A DNA stretch of 64,000 nucleotides. Source: G036327475 sp036327475 (lineage in GTDB: Bacteria; Pseudomonadota; Gammaproteobacteria; Enterobacterales; Enterobacteriaceae). Of this stretch, positions 8,952 through 18,757 are shown piece by piece. The stretch spans positions 1,054,001 through 1,118,000 of the forward strand of contig NZ_CP132913.1 of assembly GCF_036327475.1 (NCBI RefSeq), given 5' to 3'. A model generated the notes under the pieces. That model did no database searches and was not told the origin of the DNA. It saw nothing but the letters and a program-made list of their open reading frames with translations. The stretch's first letter is position 1. Every line of letters begins with the position of its first letter. The position numbers and the translations under genes were made by a program.

Positions 8952-9790
8952 ATGTCAGCACAACGTCCAATTATTGCAGTTACCAGCTCTAATGGCACCG
9001 GGACTACGACCACCAGCCTGGCTTTTCACAAAATCTTTCAACAATTGCACATTCGCGCAGCGGGGTTAGAAGGCGATAATTTTCACTATTTCACCCGGCA
9101 GGAAATGGATTAGGCCATGTAAAGCGCGCGTTTAGGTCTGCACGTGAGTTATTTCCGGATGTGAATAACCCCTATCTTCTGGAAAACCTTTTATGAAGAA
9201 AGCGGACGCGGGCAGGCGCGCAAATGTTTGCATGCCCACGACAAAGCGGTTTCTTATAATCAGGTCCACGGCCCCTCACTCCCCTGGCAGCCCCTGCCGG
9301 GGCCTACCGACCTTCTATTCTACGAGGGGCTGCATGGCGGCGTTGTGACCGAGCATAATGACGTTGCGCGGCACGTGGATTTGCTGGCGGGGTAGTGTCG
9401 ATAGTCAATCCGGAGTGAATTCAGAAATTAGTGCGCGATACCAACGAGCGGAGAGCGGAGCCACTCCCGCGAAGCGATCATGGATTCCGTAGTGCGATCC
9501 ATGGAAGATTATATCAACTTCAACTTTATCATGCCGCAATTTTCCCGTACCCATACCAACTTTCAGTAAGTGCCCATAATGGACACCTCCGATCCGTTCG
9601 TCGCCAAAGCCATCCCCGGCGCTTGATGAACGCTTTATGGTTATTCACTTCGCGGCCTGGACGTCATGGATTTTCCCAAGGGATCTTTTATTTACAATAT
9701 CAATACGTTGGCGGTATCAGGCGGCAAATGGGTCTTGGTGATTGAATTCATCATGGCGCCTCTAGTCAAGCAATTTTCAAAGCTGTGTGT
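8952..9790 (+). pseudogene. prkB: prkB relic (phosphoribulokinase-like)
   Basis: The first 54 codons (MSAQRPIIAVTSSNGTGTTT through FTRQEMD) resemble PrkB but end at a TAG. Downstream frames continue the family: LFYEGLHGG, DVARHVDLLAG, SREAIMDSVVRSMEDYIN and MPQFSRTHTNFQ. The P-loop GSSGAGTTT has become SSNGTGTTT. Multiple frameshifts make it non-functional. PrkB is an uncharacterised paralogue of phosphoribulokinase that usually lies between yheU and yhfA, as here. Confidence 0.85.
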
Positions 9791-9816
9791 GGATGATACT
9801 GGCGGCTTTTCCTGCA

Positions 9817-10070
9817 TCAGCGAGAGCGAACAATTTGATTTGGGTAAACAGACGCGGAGGTTAACTTGACCTCACAGTCGTGCGCATCGGCATGCCCCTT
9901 TTGCAGAATCGAAACCACGTCAATGGCACTATAGCCATCGGCGGACATAAGCAGCATTTCGATTGAACTTGGAACCTTTTCACCACTGTTGCCATCCATA
10001 ATAATCTGGTGGCCCGAGGCGGATTTGCCGATAAAAGATAGCCTTTCCACCCTATTACTCGCGCTTGCAT
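9817..10070 (-). pseudogene. yhfA: yhfA relic (OsmC family)
   Basis: Starting at the ATG at 10070 (MQARV), a frameshift within the first ten codons moves the reading to ERLSFIGKSASGHQIIMDGN and VVSILQKGHADAHDCEVKL. About 77 residues then end at a stop where the intact protein has some 60 more, so the gene is both shifted and truncated. It sits divergent to crp as in E. coli. OsmC-like proteins reduce organic peroxides in some members; the function of YhfA is unknown. Confidence 0.82.
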
Positions 10071-10287
10071 ATCGTTAACTTCTGATAATATTCTTTGTGG
10101 AAGACTACCTTTGCTGCCAAACTGGCAATGTAACCGCAGATGCATCATGCTGAATCGAGACAACACAAGACAGTCTCTTAAAGCTATGCTAAAAACAAGG
10201 CAGGATCAAACTCACTGACAGTGAAAAGCAAGAGAGCAATCGAAATGTCATCAACATCGGACCCTGATAAGTTCCCTTGCGAGGTTC

Positions 10288-10350
10288 CGTTTATGAACGG
10301 AAGACATCATAATAACACCTTACCTTACAGGGAATACGCCGTTCATAAAC
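10288..10350. repeat. 12-bp inverted repeat in the crp leader region
   Basis: GTTTATGAACGG (10288-10299) and CCGTTCATAAAC (10339-10350) are exact reverse complements with 39 bases between. They lie 32 bases before crp, in the 311-base yhfA-crp gap, where E. coli has the long crp leader and autoregulatory sites. I see no clear TGTGA-N6-TCACA Crp box in this gap. The repeat could fold the leader or be another template-switch scar. Confidence 0.55.
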
Positions 10351-10381
10351 AGAGCGGCGAGACAAAAGAGGATAACAACTA

Positions 10382-11014
10382 ATGGTTCTCGGCAAACTGC
10401 AAACAGACCCGACTCTCGAATGGTTCCTGTCCCATTGCCATATTCATAAGTACCCATCGAAGAGTACGTTGATTCACCAGGGTGAAAAGGCAGAAACGCT
10501 CTATTATATCGTTAAAGGTTCCGTCGCAGTGCTTATCAAGGACGAAGAAGGCAAGGAGATGATCCTCTCCTACCTGAATCAGGGGGATTTTATCGGCGAA
10601 TTGGGGTTGTTTGAAGAGGGGCAAGAGCGCAGCGCATGGGTACGAGCAAAAACGGCCTGTGAAGTGGCTGAGATATCCTACAAGAAATTTCGCCAGTTGA
10701 TTCAGGTCAATCCCGACATTCTGATGCGTCTGTCTTCACAAATGGCCAGCCGCCTGCAGGTGACCTCAGAGAAAGTTGGCAACCTGGCTTTCCTGGATGT
10801 GACGGGGCGTATCGCGCAAACGTTACTGAATTTAGCCAAGCAGCCGGACGCAATTACTCACCCTGACGGTATGCAAATAAAAATCACCCGGCAGGAAATT
10901 GGCCAAATAGTTGGCTGTTCACGGGAAACGGTCGGCCGTATTTTGAAAATGCTTGAGGATCAAAATCTCATCTCTGCCCACGGGAAAACCATTGTCGTTT
11001 ACGGAACCCGCTAA
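10382..11014 (+). CDS. crp: Crp, cAMP-activated global regulator
   Basis: This 210-residue protein has exactly the E. coli length and is nearly identical to it. The cAMP-binding domain (to about residue 135) contains GELGLFEEGQERSAWVRA with the cAMP-contacting R-S pair. The C-terminal helix-turn-helix contains ITRQEIGQIVGCSRETVGR and the protein ends IVVYGTR. A visible difference from E. coli is MASRLQ where E. coli has MARRLQ. The ribosome-binding site is AGAGGA. A good terminator follows. Crp survives although many of its classical targets in this window (malPQ, glpD, pckA) are dead, so it must serve other genes. Confidence 0.98.
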   Translation: MVLGKLQTDPTLEWFLSHCHIHKYPSKSTLIHQGEKAETLYYIVKGSVAVLIKDEEGKEMILSYLNQGDFIGELGLFEEGQERSAWVRAKTACEVAEISYKKFRQLIQVNPDILMRLSSQMASRLQVTSEKVGNLAFLDVTGRIAQTLLNLAKQPDAITHPDGMQIKITRQEIGQIVGCSRETVGRILKMLEDQNLISAHGKTIVVYGTR

Positions 11015-11028
11015 TCCCCTTTCACCAC

Positions 11029-11057
11029 AGGCATGGCCAGGATGGCCATGCCTCTTT
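11029..11057 (+). terminator. Rho-independent terminator after crp
   Basis: A perfect 10-bp stem (AGGCATGGCC at 11029-11038, complement at 11044-11053) with a 5-base loop is followed by CTTT. It lies 15 bases after the crp stop and before the dead yhfK. Confidence 0.85.
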
Positions 11058-11098
11058 AGCTGACTTATGTGGCATAGACTCATCTATCACCCCGAAGT

Positions 11099-11122
11099 GA
11101 GTTATGCCCTGAGTTATGCCCT
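11099..11122. repeat. 12-bp tandem duplication in yhfK
   Basis: GAGTTATGCCCT occurs twice head to tail near the beginning of the yhfK relic. It duplicates the codons for the S-Y-A-L segment. Confidence 0.9.
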
Positions 11123-12376
11123 GCAGGCAGACCATTATGCTTTGCCTGCCGGTCGCCGTCGGACTGTGTTCGGCAGCCTGCAGCAAGGTCTGCTGTTCTC
11201 GCTGGTACCCGCCTGCGCAACATCGCCGAACCTGATCAGCTCTATGAGTGTTTTAAGCGGCTGGTGGTCGGTTGCTCGCCGTTCGCCATGAGCTGTATTT
11301 TCCAGGGCTGTTCGGTGTCAGCGGCGAAATACGCCTGCTACACGACCGCTTGCTGCCGGCATTGCTAATTGCCGCGGTATCTACCCTGGGGTTGACCGGC
11401 AATGTGCCGCTTTGGCCGCCGCTACTCTATCTGGCGGGGAGCGCCTGGTATGGGCTGTTTGACGCGCTGTGGTTCCGGCTATGGCACGAAGTACAACTTG
11501 CTAACTCAGCACACCGACGGACAGTGCGCTGCCGACGCTGTTCGCCCGTCAGAAAGGCTATCAATCAGATTGCCCAAGTGTATTGGCAGTTGAATATGCT
11601 CTCGCCAACCATCTCAACCACACAAAAGACTGTTGCGGGCCTTCCGGGTCGCGTTGGATTTGCAATATCGCGGTGAGTCTACATCAGCCGGTAAAGTGCA
11701 AAAGCTGGTTCAGCAAAGCCACGCCGAGCCGGTATCACGCTACAACGCGCGTATCGTCGCCGCCCTGTCGGCGCCGGAAAATTGCCTTCTACCATCCGGA
11801 TAACCCGGTGGCCAGTTCTGCTAAGCAGTATCTATTGCCTGTTATGTCCAGCGCCTCTCTGTCATCATAATGTGATGGCGAATAACCAGCAGCAGTTGCC
11901 GTTCTGGCCGTCGCCGTTCGTTATTGCTCCTTGAGATCGATAGCGCTGCGCAACATCGTCCGCCTGGCTTCATGCTAGCGATCGGTAGCAGTTTGAACCC
12001 AGCGTTCAATCTGCAGATGACCATCATGTTTGTCAGTCAGAATGGTTGGCAGAGGGGGCTGTAAAACGACCATCAGGCGCTGGAGCGGAATCTCCGGCTC
12101 GCTCACGCTACTTATGCCCACATGCGGGTCAACCAAGCGCACAACGCCTTGTTCACCTCCCTTAGCCGGCAATGCAGGAGCCTGGTTTAATTTCCACTAT
12201 CTGAGTGATATGCGCTTATGGAGCACCCATAGTCAGTTCATTATCGCACACATCAACGCCATGATGACGCTAGCGCGCGATCATTGTATGCTGGCCAATG
12301 CGTTGGCGGCCGACTATCTGGCCTCTTGCGAGGTAGCGCAGCAAAGTTGTCAGCAACGGTGGAGTACGACAGCCCG

Positions 12377-12404
12377 AGTGTTGAAATCTGGGTATTTCAA
12401 CACT
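12377..12404. repeat. 11-bp inverted repeat with 6-base loop in yhfK
   Basis: AGTGTTGAAAT (12377-12387) and its exact reverse complement (12394-12404) flank CTGGGT. It lies in a part of yhfK that no longer matches homologues and has no T-run, so a terminator is unlikely. Confidence 0.75.
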
Positions 12405-12661
12405 AACGGCCAGCAGGATCAGGCGGCGACGCTCATGGAATGTCATTTGCGGCGCATACTGCTCCACATCGGTGTGATGCATACGATTCGTCGGTGGCGT
12501 GGCCGAAGCGGCAGCAGCACGGTTTTTGGCTCGTGCACCGGTTGTGCACGATGCACTGCCAAACTGGTGCCGTGGTTCAAGAGGGGAAACCGCCCCAGGC
12601 CGCCGGACGGGCACAGGCCGGCCGATAGCGATGACGTCTGTCACTCTGTCAGGCTGCGCCG

Positions 12662-13171
12662 TCACATGCGCCACGGTTTTTCAAACCACGTCAAGCCCTC
12701 ATCAATATCAGCAAACACCACCTCCAGCGACAGCGAGAAGGAAATCACATCGTGGCTGACATTGAGAATCATGCGCCTTTCCAGAACGGCGGCATGTAGA
12801 AAATTCCTCACCCGCCCCTGAAGCTCGATGCCAGCTCCGCGCCAAGCAGCAGTCCCATACAACGTACCTGCGCGAAGACCTGATATTTTTTCGTCAATAT
12901 CCTGCAGCGCTTGGATGAAACGCTCGTGGCGTTCGTTGATACCACTCGCCTCATGAGAGCTCAACGCGGCTTCCGCCACTGCATAGGTCAGTGGGTACAG
13001 TAGGAAGACATCGCCGGTGTGCCGCACAGCGTCTCCCTTGAGTTTTCGACGCGCCTTGCTGATCCCAAACCCACCTGCCTTTGCCTTTTACCGGAACGAA
13101 CTAGGCGGATGCATAAACCAGCTAACTTGATCGAAGGTTTCCTAGGTAACTGCCGCATTGCCTGTTTTCAT
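12662..13171 (-). pseudogene. argD: argD relic (acetylornithine / succinyl-DAP aminotransferase)
   Basis: From an ATG at 13171 the frames give MKTGNAAVT, a stop, then ETFDQVS, PVKGKG and VWDQQG. These jump directly to KTQG, then CGT/TGDVF, then the C-terminal part HERFIQALQDID and GRVRNFLHAAVLERRMILN. About 700 bases are missing, including the whole PLP-binding core with its catalytic lysine. ArgD makes acetylornithine and, in E. coli, N-succinyl-diaminopimelate. The gene lies downstream of pabA in E. coli order. Its loss predicts arginine dependence on the host, and another aminotransferase for the DAP pathway. Confidence 0.9.
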
Positions 13172-13268
13172 AAGGCGGTCACTTTAAAATATAATATGAG
13201 TGAAAATATATTTACGTGCTATGAATAAAATCACACTAAAGTCAAGCGCTATCCAAATTAGACCGCCG

Positions 13269-13850
13269 TTAGCGATCAAGAAAATTCGCCAGCAACCGGT
13301 GACCTTGTTCACTCATGATGCTTTCAGGATGAAACTGTACACCCTCCAACGGCAGTGAGCGATGGCGAATGGCCATAATTTCATCCGGTTCTCCCTCGTG
13401 CTGACTCCAGGCGGTTACCGCCAGGCAGGACGGCACGTTGGCCGCATCAATCACCAGCGAGTGATAACGCGTTACCGTCAACGGCTGCGATAGACCGGAA
13501 AATACCCCTTGACCATCGTGTCGAATAGCGGAGGTTTTGCCGTGCATGACGTTACGCGCACGGACAACGGAGGCGCCGAACGCTTGCGCGATAGCCTGGT
13601 GCCCAAGACAAACCCCTAATATGGGCAGCTTGCCGGCAAAATGCCGGATGGCGGCCAGGGAGATACCGGCTTGGTCCGGGGTCCCCGGGCCGGGGGAGAT
13701 AACCAGATGCGCCGGTGCCAGCCGCTCGATATCCGCTATATCCAGACTATCATGACGGCGCACCATCACCTGCATCCCCAGCTCACAGAAATACTGATAG
13801 AGATTCCAGGTGAATGAGTCGTAATTATCGATTATTAGCAATCCATTCAT
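13269..13850 (-). CDS. pabA: PabA, glutamine amidotransferase subunit of aminodeoxychorismate synthase
   Basis: This 193-residue class I glutamine amidotransferase starts at an ATG behind AGGG and reads IDNYDSFTWNLYQYF. The nucleophile cysteine is residue 81 in GVCLGHQ, and the His-Glu pair is in GVQFHPES near residue 175. PabA supplies ammonia to PabB, making 4-amino-4-deoxychorismate for folate. A short loop (HEGEPD) near residue 150 makes it 6 residues longer than the E. coli form. It is intact between dead fic and dead argD, in keeping with continuing folate synthesis fed by the intact aroB and aroK. Confidence 0.95.
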   Translation of the reverse strand: MNGLLIIDNYDSFTWNLYQYFCELGMQVMVRRHDSLDIADIERLAPAHLVISPGPGTPDQAGISLAAIRHFAGKLPILGVCLGHQAIAQAFGASVVRARNVMHGKTSAIRHDGQGVFSGLSQPLTVTRYHSLVIDAANVPSCLAVTAWSQHEGEPDEIMAIRHRSLPLEGVQFHPESIMSEQGHRLLANFLDR

Positions 13851-14439
13851 AATACCCTTTGAAGCATAACCTATTGCGCCTTTTCTGCGATGTCTTTGCG
13901 CGCAGATTGACGCTGAACCTTGATGAGCAGCAAGTGTATGACAACGGCAGCGACATGACTACGACCAGCGCCGCATTGTCCGGGAGACAGAGATAAAAAG
14001 GCAGAATGTTGACCGCGCCCGCAGTGTCTGGTTATCGGAGCTGAATCGCTTTACCTACAGGCTTGGCATTACGCACAATGCGATGATCTGAATTCAGGCA
14101 GAAGCCAGCGCTGTCCCATTCAACCGTGAGTGTTAATGGCGGGGGCTGAAGGTGTTGCCGTCTACTAGACGGCCAAGCATTGCTCCCATCATAGAGGTGG
14201 ACGCCGTCCGAACGCCGTAATTACTACGACGCCGAAGGCTAACTGGGAGATGACGATCTGTCTGACACTCTGCACCCCGCACACCGAGTTAGCACGGGCT
14301 CAGCGCGAAAAGCGGCAAGCGGTAGGCGGTGGGTTTCTGGTGACTGGGATATTTATACATCGTCACTCGGCTAGCTCACCGCCCTTTTGAACAAAGCGGC
14401 TAGCGACACCGCACCGCGCAGTCAACGCCAATCCCGCTT
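13851..14439. other. Gap; no gene recognised
   Basis: This stretch should hold most of fic, but beyond the fic start relic I can find no Fic motif (HPFxxGNGR) or other family in six frames. It looks like fully decayed or replaced sequence. Confidence 0.5.
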
Positions 14440-14537
14440 CCTGTGGCCCGCGACTCTTCATGAATGCTCAGAACATTGCGAAGCATCTTCAGATATGGAT
14501 AAATAGGGATTGCGGTTATGGTCGATTTATCGTTCAT
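14440..14537 (-). pseudogene. fic: fic 5' relic
   Basis: An ATG at 14537 overlaps the yhfG end by 11 bases and opens MNDKS. The next frames give NRNPYLS and then LKMLRNVLSIHE, matching the start of E. coli Fic (PYLYPGLDIMRNRLNIH). Frameshifts interrupt it within 30 codons and the catalytic Fic core is not found. Fic proteins transfer AMP to target hydroxyls. Confidence 0.65.
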
Positions 14538-14665
14538 AATACCTCCTCAGCGCGTCCAAGTGTGCGGATAGCGCTTCGCCTTCCAGCGTGGCCGCGAAAT
14601 GCTATACCATAGCCATCGAGCTGGGTACTGGCGTAAACCGCACTTAATCAGACACTGCCGGTTTC
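14527..14665 (-). pseudogene. yhfG: yhfG relic
   Basis: The end of YhfG, the small partner of Fic, is clear as LEGEALSAHLDALRRYYER followed by TAA, overlapping the fic start. Upstream, shifted frames give ASTQLDGYGIAF, like the family's SRRLEGFDLPL stretch, and the N-terminus is lost. The tight yhfG-fic overlap is the arrangement seen in intact genomes. Confidence 0.65.
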
Positions 14666-15097
14666 CTGAAAAGAAATAAGTATAACGTACATTAGCGGCT
14701 TTGCCGTGAAGGACGCGGAAGGCTGGCGCTGCCCGCTCAAGAGAGGAATGGCGGATTTCAGGGTGAGCCCCACGCCCCTCGCTCAGAACAGGAGTAGTAA
14801 GAGAGACTCCTGTGGATTACCTGTGGATTAAACGCCCCTCAGTGCCTGCATGAGGCACGGATCGTTTGCCGGACAACGCCGGCACGATATCGCGGGCCAG
14901 CGCCGCGGCACACGCGGCAACTCGTTGGGCCGCCTACCGCCGCCACATCGCGCGCCATCGCACCACAGAAGTCGTACGGCATGGAGGGCCGAGCGCCTGA
15001 GCGCCCTAAACGAAGTATTATCAGGCGCTAGAAGCCGTCAAGCCCAGGCCCTCACCCTCACCCCGAAGAGGCGCATAGCGCGCAACGCCATGGGACG
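14666..15097. other. Gap; no gene recognised
   Basis: I see no family match in either strand. The only structure is the 11-bp unit CCTGTGGATTA repeated at 14809-14829 and the 10-mer ACGCCCCTC occurring twice nearby. It separates yhfG and ppiA relics. Confidence 0.5.
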
Positions 15098-15651
15098 TTA
15101 TGCGTCGATGCTGTCAATTGGCTTAACCGACTCGTTCTGGTGCGGTGCCTCATTCTTAATGGGCACTTGAGCAGTTTTGTCCGCCACCTTCCCTGTTACC
15201 GCCTCGCCAAAGACGGCATAACCGAAATTGCGCTGGATGTGATCGAGGAAGGCGTTGTCGCGGCTACGTTGATGAAAATTTGTTGGTGGCACTGTCTTTA
15301 TCGGCAGTGCGCGCCATAGCAATCGCGCCTCGGGTATTGCGCAGGCCATCGTCGGCTTCGTTTTTAATCGGCGCCTGGATCGGCTTTTGCGACATATCCT
15401 GGTTGAACCGCCGCCCTGGATCAGGAAACCGGTATCACACGGTGGAAAATAGTGTTATTATGAAAACAGCTATTAATGTACTGCACAAAGTTTTCACTGA
15501 AAACGGCGTTTTGTTTTTGTCCAATTTCAGCTCGATGTTTCCTGCTGGAGTTGTCAGCAGTACGTGGTAGGCCTGTGCCGCGGCATGAGCACTCGAAGAG
15601 CAAAATGTCAGGGTGCAAGATAGCAAGCGGTCTACGGAGAGCGTTGAGCAT
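15098..15651 (-). pseudogene. ppiA: ppiA relic (periplasmic cyclophilin)
   Basis: The N-terminal part shows a decayed signal sequence, then YHVLLTTPAGNIELKLDKNK, NFVQYINS and NNTIFHRVIPVS. The C-terminal part shows SRDNAFLDHIQRNFGYAVFG and KTAQVPIKNEAPHQNESVKP. A deletion and several frame changes separate them, and the GGFTEQ-like core is reduced to QPDPGG-like remnants. PpiA is the periplasmic prolyl isomerase A. Its neighbour tsgA follows on the opposite strand, as in E. coli. Confidence 0.88.
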
Positions 15652-15925
15652 AAGAATTCTAAGATATAAGGCCACAGGAAGCGCTTAGATTCTAAAGAAC
15701 CACTTCCGGCAGTGCCAGCCATTTACCTTTTTACGTAACGGAATATTTACGCCGGCCACACTGTGATGAGAAGTCCATTCTTCCACCCGCGGAAGAATGT
15801 TATTCACTAGATATCTAACAACAAATAATAAATAAGTCATGATAGTATCATGCTTCCCGCGAGAAAGCAGGACGCTGTTTGTTTCCAGACTCGTTTTCAC
15901 CAGTTATCGTCAAACTGGAACTACA

Positions 15926-16522
15926 ATGAATCAAAACAATAAATTAAGACTAACATGGATTGGTTTTTCTTGTGGACTAACCGGTGCGCCTGGTGATTGT
16001 CATCGGCGTTGTACTAGGCAACACGCCGACCACTTCCAGTTACCCGTTTCCAGTATGAGTAATACCTTTACTTTCCTAAACTCAAGCATTTTAGCGGTGA
16101 TATTTCTCAATGTCTGGATGATGGAGATTATTCCCTTGAAATGGCCGTTGATGTTCGGCTGTCTACTGATGGTGCTTGGGGTCTTGAGGTCGACGAGCTG
16201 CCATAATCTGATAGTATTTTCCCTGTCGATGTTTGTGCTGAGCATGGTTAGAGCAGCATTACCATGTCTATCGGCACCTACCTCATCACCCATCTGTATG
16301 CGGGACGGCAGTGCGACTAGTGCCTGTTGCTTACCGACTCGTTCCTGCTCCAGATGCTGGTCGGCGTGCTGCTGGCACTGGGTTCCATCCGTGGCCCGCT
16401 ATGGTGTGGGTGCAGCGCTGCAAACGTTCAATCTGCTTCTACCGTATATTACGGTATTCATTCTGTGCCCACTGCTGGATTTCGTGAGCCGTCATCGCAC
16501 CCATACTCAAGCAATCGTCTGA
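15926..16522 (+). pseudogene. tsgA: tsgA relic (MFS transporter)
   Basis: The start MNQNNKLRLTWIGF and the block LPVSSMSNTFTFLNSSILA match TsgA closely. Frames then scatter (WMMEIIPLKWPLMFGC; MFVLSMVRAALPCLSAPT). The relic jumps to the extreme C-terminus LLDFVSRHRTHTQAIV, so some 600 bases of the middle are deleted. Intact TsgA has about 393 residues with 12 membrane segments. In E. coli nirB follows; here accessory relics follow instead. Confidence 0.85.
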
Positions 16523-16718
16523 TGTTGCGCGCCGGCTTGTCATGTCATAGTAGTCCCGCACACCGGTTGGGCTGGGATCGACCTTGCTAGCAAACGTTAC
16601 ATAGCGAAGAGCCGACAGCTGCGCCGGTCCGCTGTCGCCCTGGCGGCCTGACGCCCTATGCGCCTTCGTGCTGGGGCGCAAACATTAATTTATCCATGTC
16701 TATAAGGACGTTGTGAAC

Positions 16719-17610
16719 ATGACCGGATCTTCCCCGCCGTTTCTCGCGCTCCGCTGTTGTTGGCGGCGCTGATTGGGGCCAAGCTGTTCAGCTGGACTTG
16801 GGCGTTGCTCGCTTTTGGACACAATGGCGCCCTTATGCCACCAGCCTACCCGCTTGGAGCTACGGTTGCGCCGTGTGGTAGACACCTACCATATTGCCGC
16901 CATCGACGCTGTAAGCCATCAAATGTGCAGTAGGGCCAGAGCCAGACGGAGGTGGGGCTTTTCCCTAGGACGCTCTGCGATTGTCATTCTGGCCACCTTG
17001 GCTATCGCGCTGGCGGCTTCCACCTTCCAGGACAACATGGGTGGCTGCATACCTATGGTGAACTGATAAGCTAGGCCGTTTCAGCGGTTTGCTGCTGATG
17101 GAGCTGAGAACTCCTTATTCTGCAAGGCATCTGGCGCCGTTTCCGTCGGCTCAAACAAGGCGACAGCGCGGCATCCGAAGGGCCGATGGGCACGGGCTGA
17201 TGTACCGCCTGCTTGGCAAACTGTTCCATCTGACACGTAAAAGCTGATATGCCCGGTGGGGTTTCGGGCTTGGATTTGATACCGTCACTGAAATCGGGCT
17301 GCTTGGCTTGTCTGTCGCCGGCACGTTGGCGGGCATTGCCAACTGGTCGATAATGCTCTTCCCGGCACAGTTCATCGGCGGCATGGCGCCGGTGGATGTC
17401 TTGTTATAATATAATGATTAACGCTTAGGCTGGGCGCTGAACAAGTCGTCGCGCAGGCTTTTTACGGGCGGACTTGAGGCGGCGGAACTGCTGACGGAAA
17501 AGCTCGTTCTGCAGGGCACTCCCTGGCGGCTTATGGCGTCCCTTAATGATCATGTAGGCATCGCCGGTTTTTGGTAAGCGATTCATTATAGTGATGAATA
17601 TCACTATGTA
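16719..17610 (+). pseudogene. Nickel/cobalt permease relic (HoxN/NixA, NiCoT family)
   Basis: In mixed frames the relic shows the family's metal-binding helix as HIAAIDAVSHQ after a damaged HALDAD, then GFSLGRSAIVILATLAIALA, MYRLLGKLF, GFGLGFDTVTEIGLLG and a decayed end LNDHVGIAGFW. HX4DH and GLGFDTATE-like motifs are diagnostic of single-protein Ni2+/Co2+ importers with eight membrane segments. Several frameshifts and in-frame stops kill it. E. coli has no such gene at this place. It fits with the loss of slyD, and suggests nickel enzymes are no longer used. Confidence 0.75.
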
Positions 17611-17839
17611 CTAAACCAATATCTGATAATTGGTCGTTTCTGAGCGCTAACGGGTTCTGTTTGTCGCGCCGATAAAGACGTCAGCGACGTACAAAACCTG
17701 ACCATCTATGGGTGGGTCAGGCGGGGAGGGGTCGATTGCCGCCGACATTGAATCGGTAAGGCACTGTGGTGACGTTTCATCATAGATCCTGTGGTTAGGG
17801 TGAGAGGAATATGATGTGTTATGGAAGATTGTCTTATTA

Positions 17840-17935
17840 CGGTACAGATTCAGAATGCACTATTTTAGTCATATAGATTTAGAATAATTAAACTATAATG
17901 GCAATCTAGTGCGCGATCTGTACCGGTTTCTGCGC
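17840..17935. promoter_or_regulatory. Possible operator pair upstream of the MocR relic
   Basis: CGGTACAGAT (17840-17849) and its exact complement ATCTGTACCG (17926-17935) flank 76 bases of AT-rich DNA just before the start of the MocR-type regulator relic. MocR proteins are dimeric and often bind spaced repeats at their own promoters. This is an inference from position. The rest of the 348-base gap (17611-17958) holds nothing else that I recognise. Confidence 0.35.
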
Positions 17936-17958
17936 TTTTAATAGCCATCTGTACGAAG

Positions 17959-18757
17959 TATGCACGACCCGTTACCATCATCTGGCCGATATCATCGGCG
18001 ACCGTATCAAATCAGACCTATACGACCGCGGCCAGCGGGCCAGCGGCTGCCCTCGGTGCACAGGTTGAGCGTGAAACAGGCGTCAGCATCAGCACCGTAC
18101 AGCAGGCCTATTTTGTGCTTGAGCTTCGGCAGTTAATCACTGTCCGGATCCGGCTATTCATCTGTCAATAGCATGGGCTGTCATATAGCGCTGTCGATCG
18201 CCATCCATGTGCTATATCAGCCGGAGGATGTTGTGACTGTGAACTCCCTCAGCTTTCACGGCGTCACCCAAATCTTGAAAGGTTTTGGCATGAGAGCACT
18301 GGCGGCCCATCACTGCCATCAGCTTGGAGGCGTTGGAACTCGCCCTCAAGCAATCGCCTGTCAAGGCGATTGAATTGATCCCGATTTAATGATCCACCGG
18401 ACTATTGATGCTTGTCTCCCACAAGGTGGCGCTGTTGGCGCTGGCGCAATGCTACGATACCCCAGAAGACGGCGTTTACGTGGATCCTGCCTATTACTGT
18501 CCCGTCCACGGACGATCAAGTCCTTTGATGGAACCTAGACGCTATGTGGAGAGGGCATTATATATTGGCACCGGCGCCACATCCACGCAACCGCAGTTAG
18601 CCATTGTAGAATTTCTGCTCCAGGGGCACTACCTGAAACGCGTAAGCCGGATGCGCACCTGCCATCAGCTAAATCGCGACATCGTGACGAAATGGATGCA
18701 GCGTTATTTTCCACCAGCGGAGACTAGGATAGCCAGCCGCAGGGGGATTTTGTTGTA
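17959..18757 (+). pseudogene. MocR/GntR-type PLP-domain regulator relic (YdcR-like)
   Basis: An N-terminal winged helix is visible as RYHHLADIIGDRIKSDLYDRG and VSISTVQQAY in shifting frames. It is followed by aminotransferase-fold pieces LEALELALKQSPVKAIELIP, VALLALAQCYDTPEDGVYVDP and the C-terminal RRMRT...QLNRDIVTKWMQRYFPP. The PLP-lysine region is deleted. The best remembered relative is YdcR. The sequence runs directly into a codA relic on the other strand at about 18757, so a deletion has fused two unrelated genes tail to tail. Confidence 0.78.

Larger units (their letters stand above)
11067..12600 (+). pseudogene. yhfK: yhfK relic (inner-membrane protein, FUSC-like)
   Basis: The start MWHRLIYHPEVSYAL is followed by scattered matches in all three frames: GLLFSLVPAC, FDALWFRLW, SLLTQHTD, ISLHQPVK, DMRLWSTHSQFI, HINAMMTLARDHCML and DYLASCEVA. 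It ends in sequence like WPKRQQHGFWL. A 12-bp tandem duplication disrupts codon 12 onward, and an 11-bp inverted duplication lies near the end. The relic is about 1.5 kb against about 2.1 kb for an intact gene. Intact homologues are predicted multi-spanning membrane proteins. Confidence 0.85.

Noticed and set aside
13681..13700. GC-rich near-palindrome GGTCCCCGGGCCGGGGG that looked like a hairpin
   Set aside because: It is coding sequence for the conserved SPGPGTPDQAG motif of intact pabA.
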